From Planctomycetota bacterium (GTDB taxonomy: Bacteria; Planctomycetota; PLA2; JAEUHO01): 7,961 nt of DNA. The position numbers and the translations under genes are program-made. Of the stretch, positions 6,652 through 7,961 are shown one piece after another (the stretch's first letter is position 1; each line of letters starts with the position of its first letter). The notes under the pieces are model-generated. The model worked only from the letters and a program-made list of their open reading frames with translations. It did not search any database and had not been told where the DNA came from. The DNA is taken from the NCBI GenBank assembly GCA_029213105.1, contig JARGNS010000155.1, positions 1-7,961 on the forward strand, in the 5' to 3' direction.

Positions 6652-7218
6652 ATGGACGCCGATCAGCAACTGATGGCTCGCGTCCGCGACGGGGACCGGG
6701 AGGCGTTCGAAGCGCTCTATCTCAGATTCGGCTCACCGGTCATGCGGTTCCTCTACCGTCTGTGCGGCGATCGCGTCCTCGCCGAGGACCTCACCCAGGA
6801 TGTGTTCCTGAAGGTCTGGCGTGCGGCCGCAGGCTGGCGTCCCCTCGGCAAGGTCGGGACCTGGCTCTTCCAGATCGCAAAGCACCATTGGTGGAACGAG
6901 GCCGCGAAGCGACGTCGTCGTGCCGCCATCCAGGGCTCGCCCTGGACGGCCCAGGCGGCGGCCGACGCCCGCGACGAGCGTGCGACGCCTCCCACGGAGC
7001 GTGTCACACGCGTCGAGTGGGCGCGCGCCGTCGAGGCGGCGCTCGCGGCTCTCTCCCCCAAGCTACGGCTCGTCTTCGTCCTCGTCCGACTCGAGGGCGT
7101 CAGCTACGCCGAGACGGCGGAGATCGCCGGCATTCCGGTGGGCACGGTGAAGAGCCGGGCAGCGGCCGCGGAAGCGGCCTTGCGCAAGCGCCTTCGCCGA
7201 GAGGACCCTTCCCCGTGA
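6652..7218 (+). CDS. ECF-type RNA polymerase sigma factor (sigma-70 family)
   Basis: 188 residues, normal length for the family. Region 2 spans about 7-75: DGDREAFEALYLRFG, then the diagnostic AEDLTQDVFLKVWRA (residues 45-58), which contacts core polymerase and the -10 element, and a GTWLFQIAKHHWWNEAAKRRRR segment. An Ala-rich linker follows (about 95-118). Region 4 covers about 122-182: LAALSPKLRLVFVLVRLEGVS, then YAETAEIAGIPVGTVKSR, the helix-turn-helix that reads the -35 element. The ATG start fits the family N-terminus; a weak GGAA lies 6 nt upstream. The last residues follow region 4 directly, so there is no C-terminal extension. Its stop overlaps the next gene, a FecR-domain membrane protein that is the likely regulator of its activity. 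Target promoters cannot be predicted from this window. Confidence 0.95.
   Translation: MDADQQLMARVRDGDREAFEALYLRFGSPVMRFLYRLCGDRVLAEDLTQDVFLKVWRAAAGWRPLGKVGTWLFQIAKHHWWNEAAKRRRRAAIQGSPWTAQAAADARDERATPPTERVTRVEWARAVEAALAALSPKLRLVFVLVRLEGVSYAETAEIAGIPVGTVKSRAAAAEAALRKRLRREDPSP
7201..7205 (+). promoter_or_regulatory. Shine-Dalgarno-like site GAGGA for the FecR-domain gene
   Basis: GAGGA lies inside the end of the sigma factor gene and is 9 nt before the GTG at 7215, near-optimal spacing. It decides the start: the alternative in-frame ATG at 7233 has no such site, being 27 nt away. Confidence 0.55.
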
Positions 7219-7961
7219 CCCGCCGCGACGACATGCCCGAGCCTGACGAGAGCCCGCAGCTGCCGCTGCCCGCTCCCCAGGGCGAAGCCGAGGCCGGCGC
7301 CTTGCGCGATGCGGACCTGGTGGCCCGCGCCCTGGACGCCTTGCCGGCGACCGAGCGGGCACGGATCGACGCGAGCCTCGAGTCCGACGCGGCGCTGCGC
7401 GCCCGCTTCGAGACCATCGCCGCCCATCTGCTGGCCTACGACCAGCTGCCGCCCGCCCCGCCGCCGCCGGCCTTCGCGCGCATCGCGGCCGCCCTGGACG
7501 AGCCCACCCTGGGCGACGAAGCGGCACCGGATCTCGACGTCCTGCGCCTGCAGACGCCGCGTCCCGCACGCCAGGCCCGCTGGCCCCTCGTCGCGGCCGC
7601 CGCCGCCGTCCTGCTGGCCCTGCTCCTCTGGCGCCCCTGGCAGGTGCAGGAGGCGGGCAGGCTCACGATCGTGCCCGGCCGCGGCATCGAGCTCGTCCGC
7701 GCCGGCGCGGCCCTGCCGGCCCCGGCCCTCGCCACCCGTCACGTGCAGCCCGGCGACGTCCTGCGCTGCCGCGCGCCCGCCGAGGTGCGCCTGGACGACC
7801 GCGTGCGGCTCGTCCTCGACGCGGGGAGCCGCGTACGCCTCGAGTCCGCCGCGGCCGTCACCCTCGAGGCCGGCCGCGCCTGGTTCGAGGTCGAGCCCGG
7901 GGCCTTCGAGGTCCGCACCGCCCACGGCCCGGGTCGCGTGCTGGGTCCGGCCTTCGAGGTC
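7215..7961 (+). CDS. FecR-domain membrane anti-sigma/sigma-regulator, 3' end outside window
   Basis: 249 codons are present without a stop and the gene runs off the window. The GTG start overlaps the TGA of the sigma gene (GTGA), implying translational coupling. Residues 30-75 (DADLVARALDALPATERARIDASLESDAALRARFE) resemble the helical N-terminus of RskA-like anti-sigma factors, but the HxxxCxxC zinc motif is missing. A Pro-rich linker follows (about 78-86). A single transmembrane helix lies at about 123-139 (WPLVAAAAAVLLALLLW) with Arg residues on both sides. The outer part, from about 150, leads into a FecR domain: VTLEAGRAWFEVEPGAFEVRTAHG and VLGPAFEV (215-249), matching the family's Gly-Arg-x-Trp-Phe-Glu-Val and Val-Leu-Gly-x-x-Phe-Glu-Val strands. 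Likely role: inner-membrane control of the upstream sigma factor, with the FecR part outside the cytoplasm. A TonB-dependent transducer, found in classic Fec systems, is not visible here. Confidence 0.88.
   Translation, partial: MTRRDDMPEPDESPQLPLPAPQGEAEAGALRDADLVARALDALPATERARIDASLESDAALRARFETIAAHLLAYDQLPPAPPPPAFARIAAALDEPTLGDEAAPDLDVLRLQTPRPARQARWPLVAAAAAVLLALLLWRPWQVQEAGRLTIVPGRGIELVRAGAALPAPALATRHVQPGDVLRCRAPAEVRLDDRVRLVLDAGSRVRLESAAAVTLEAGRAWFEVEPGAFEVRTAHGPGRVLGPAFEV

Noticed and set aside
7233..7961. Alternative ATG start of the FecR-domain gene
   Set aside because: The GTG at 7215 has GAGGA at good spacing and a stop-start overlap with the sigma gene; the ATG has neither.

Overview
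The window is very GC-rich (roughly 70% by eye) bacterial DNA with every recognised gene on the + strand. The gene content suggests a member of the Planctomycetota. It has a giant secreted beta-propeller/TPR protein, a secreted squalene-cyclase-fold (alpha/alpha toroid) protein ending in a Leu-Pro-Ile-x-Gln-Arg tail, and an ECF sigma factor overlapping a membrane FecR-domain gene. This assignment is inferred from family composition; no rRNA or other taxonomic marker is present.

Layout. Bases 1-388 hold a tandem array with a 117-bp period: three full-length or nearly full-length units and one 73-bp deleted unit. The array starts at or before the window edge. A short unique GC-rich spacer follows (389-497), with no gene seen. 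The first gene (511-4899) encodes a 1462-residue exported protein built as signal peptide, helical repeats, PQQ-like propeller, TPR-like helical domain, and a second PQQ-like propeller. After an 80-bp gap comes a squalene-cyclase-fold gene (about 4980-6187). Its reading frame is broken twice, each break explainable by one extra base in a homopolymer (C8 near 4998-5005, G5 at 5299-5303). It is therefore either a young pseudogene or a correct gene with sequence errors. Bases 6188-6651 contain no gene but hold two perfect 146-bp direct repeats plus a 31-bp third partial copy (6190-6512). Then come an ECF sigma factor (6652-7218) and, overlapping its stop codon by a GTGA junction, an anti-sigma/FecR-type membrane protein (7215 to beyond the window end).

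How the parts may work together. The two envelope proteins are probably neighbours of convenience or a loose pair. Each has an N-terminus of Met-Arg-Arg plus a signal peptide, and each has its own candidate promoter. The sigma/FecR pair is a classic translationally coupled regulatory module. The FecR-like protein probably spans the membrane once and controls the sigma factor; its targets cannot be read from this window. Two tandem-repeat arrays bracket the two-gene envelope block, and they share short ordered blocks in opposite orientation. This is the least explained structural feature here. No clearly new biological system can be demonstrated; the most worthwhile leads are the arrays, the possible leaderless TAnnnT promoters and the dual-propeller protein.
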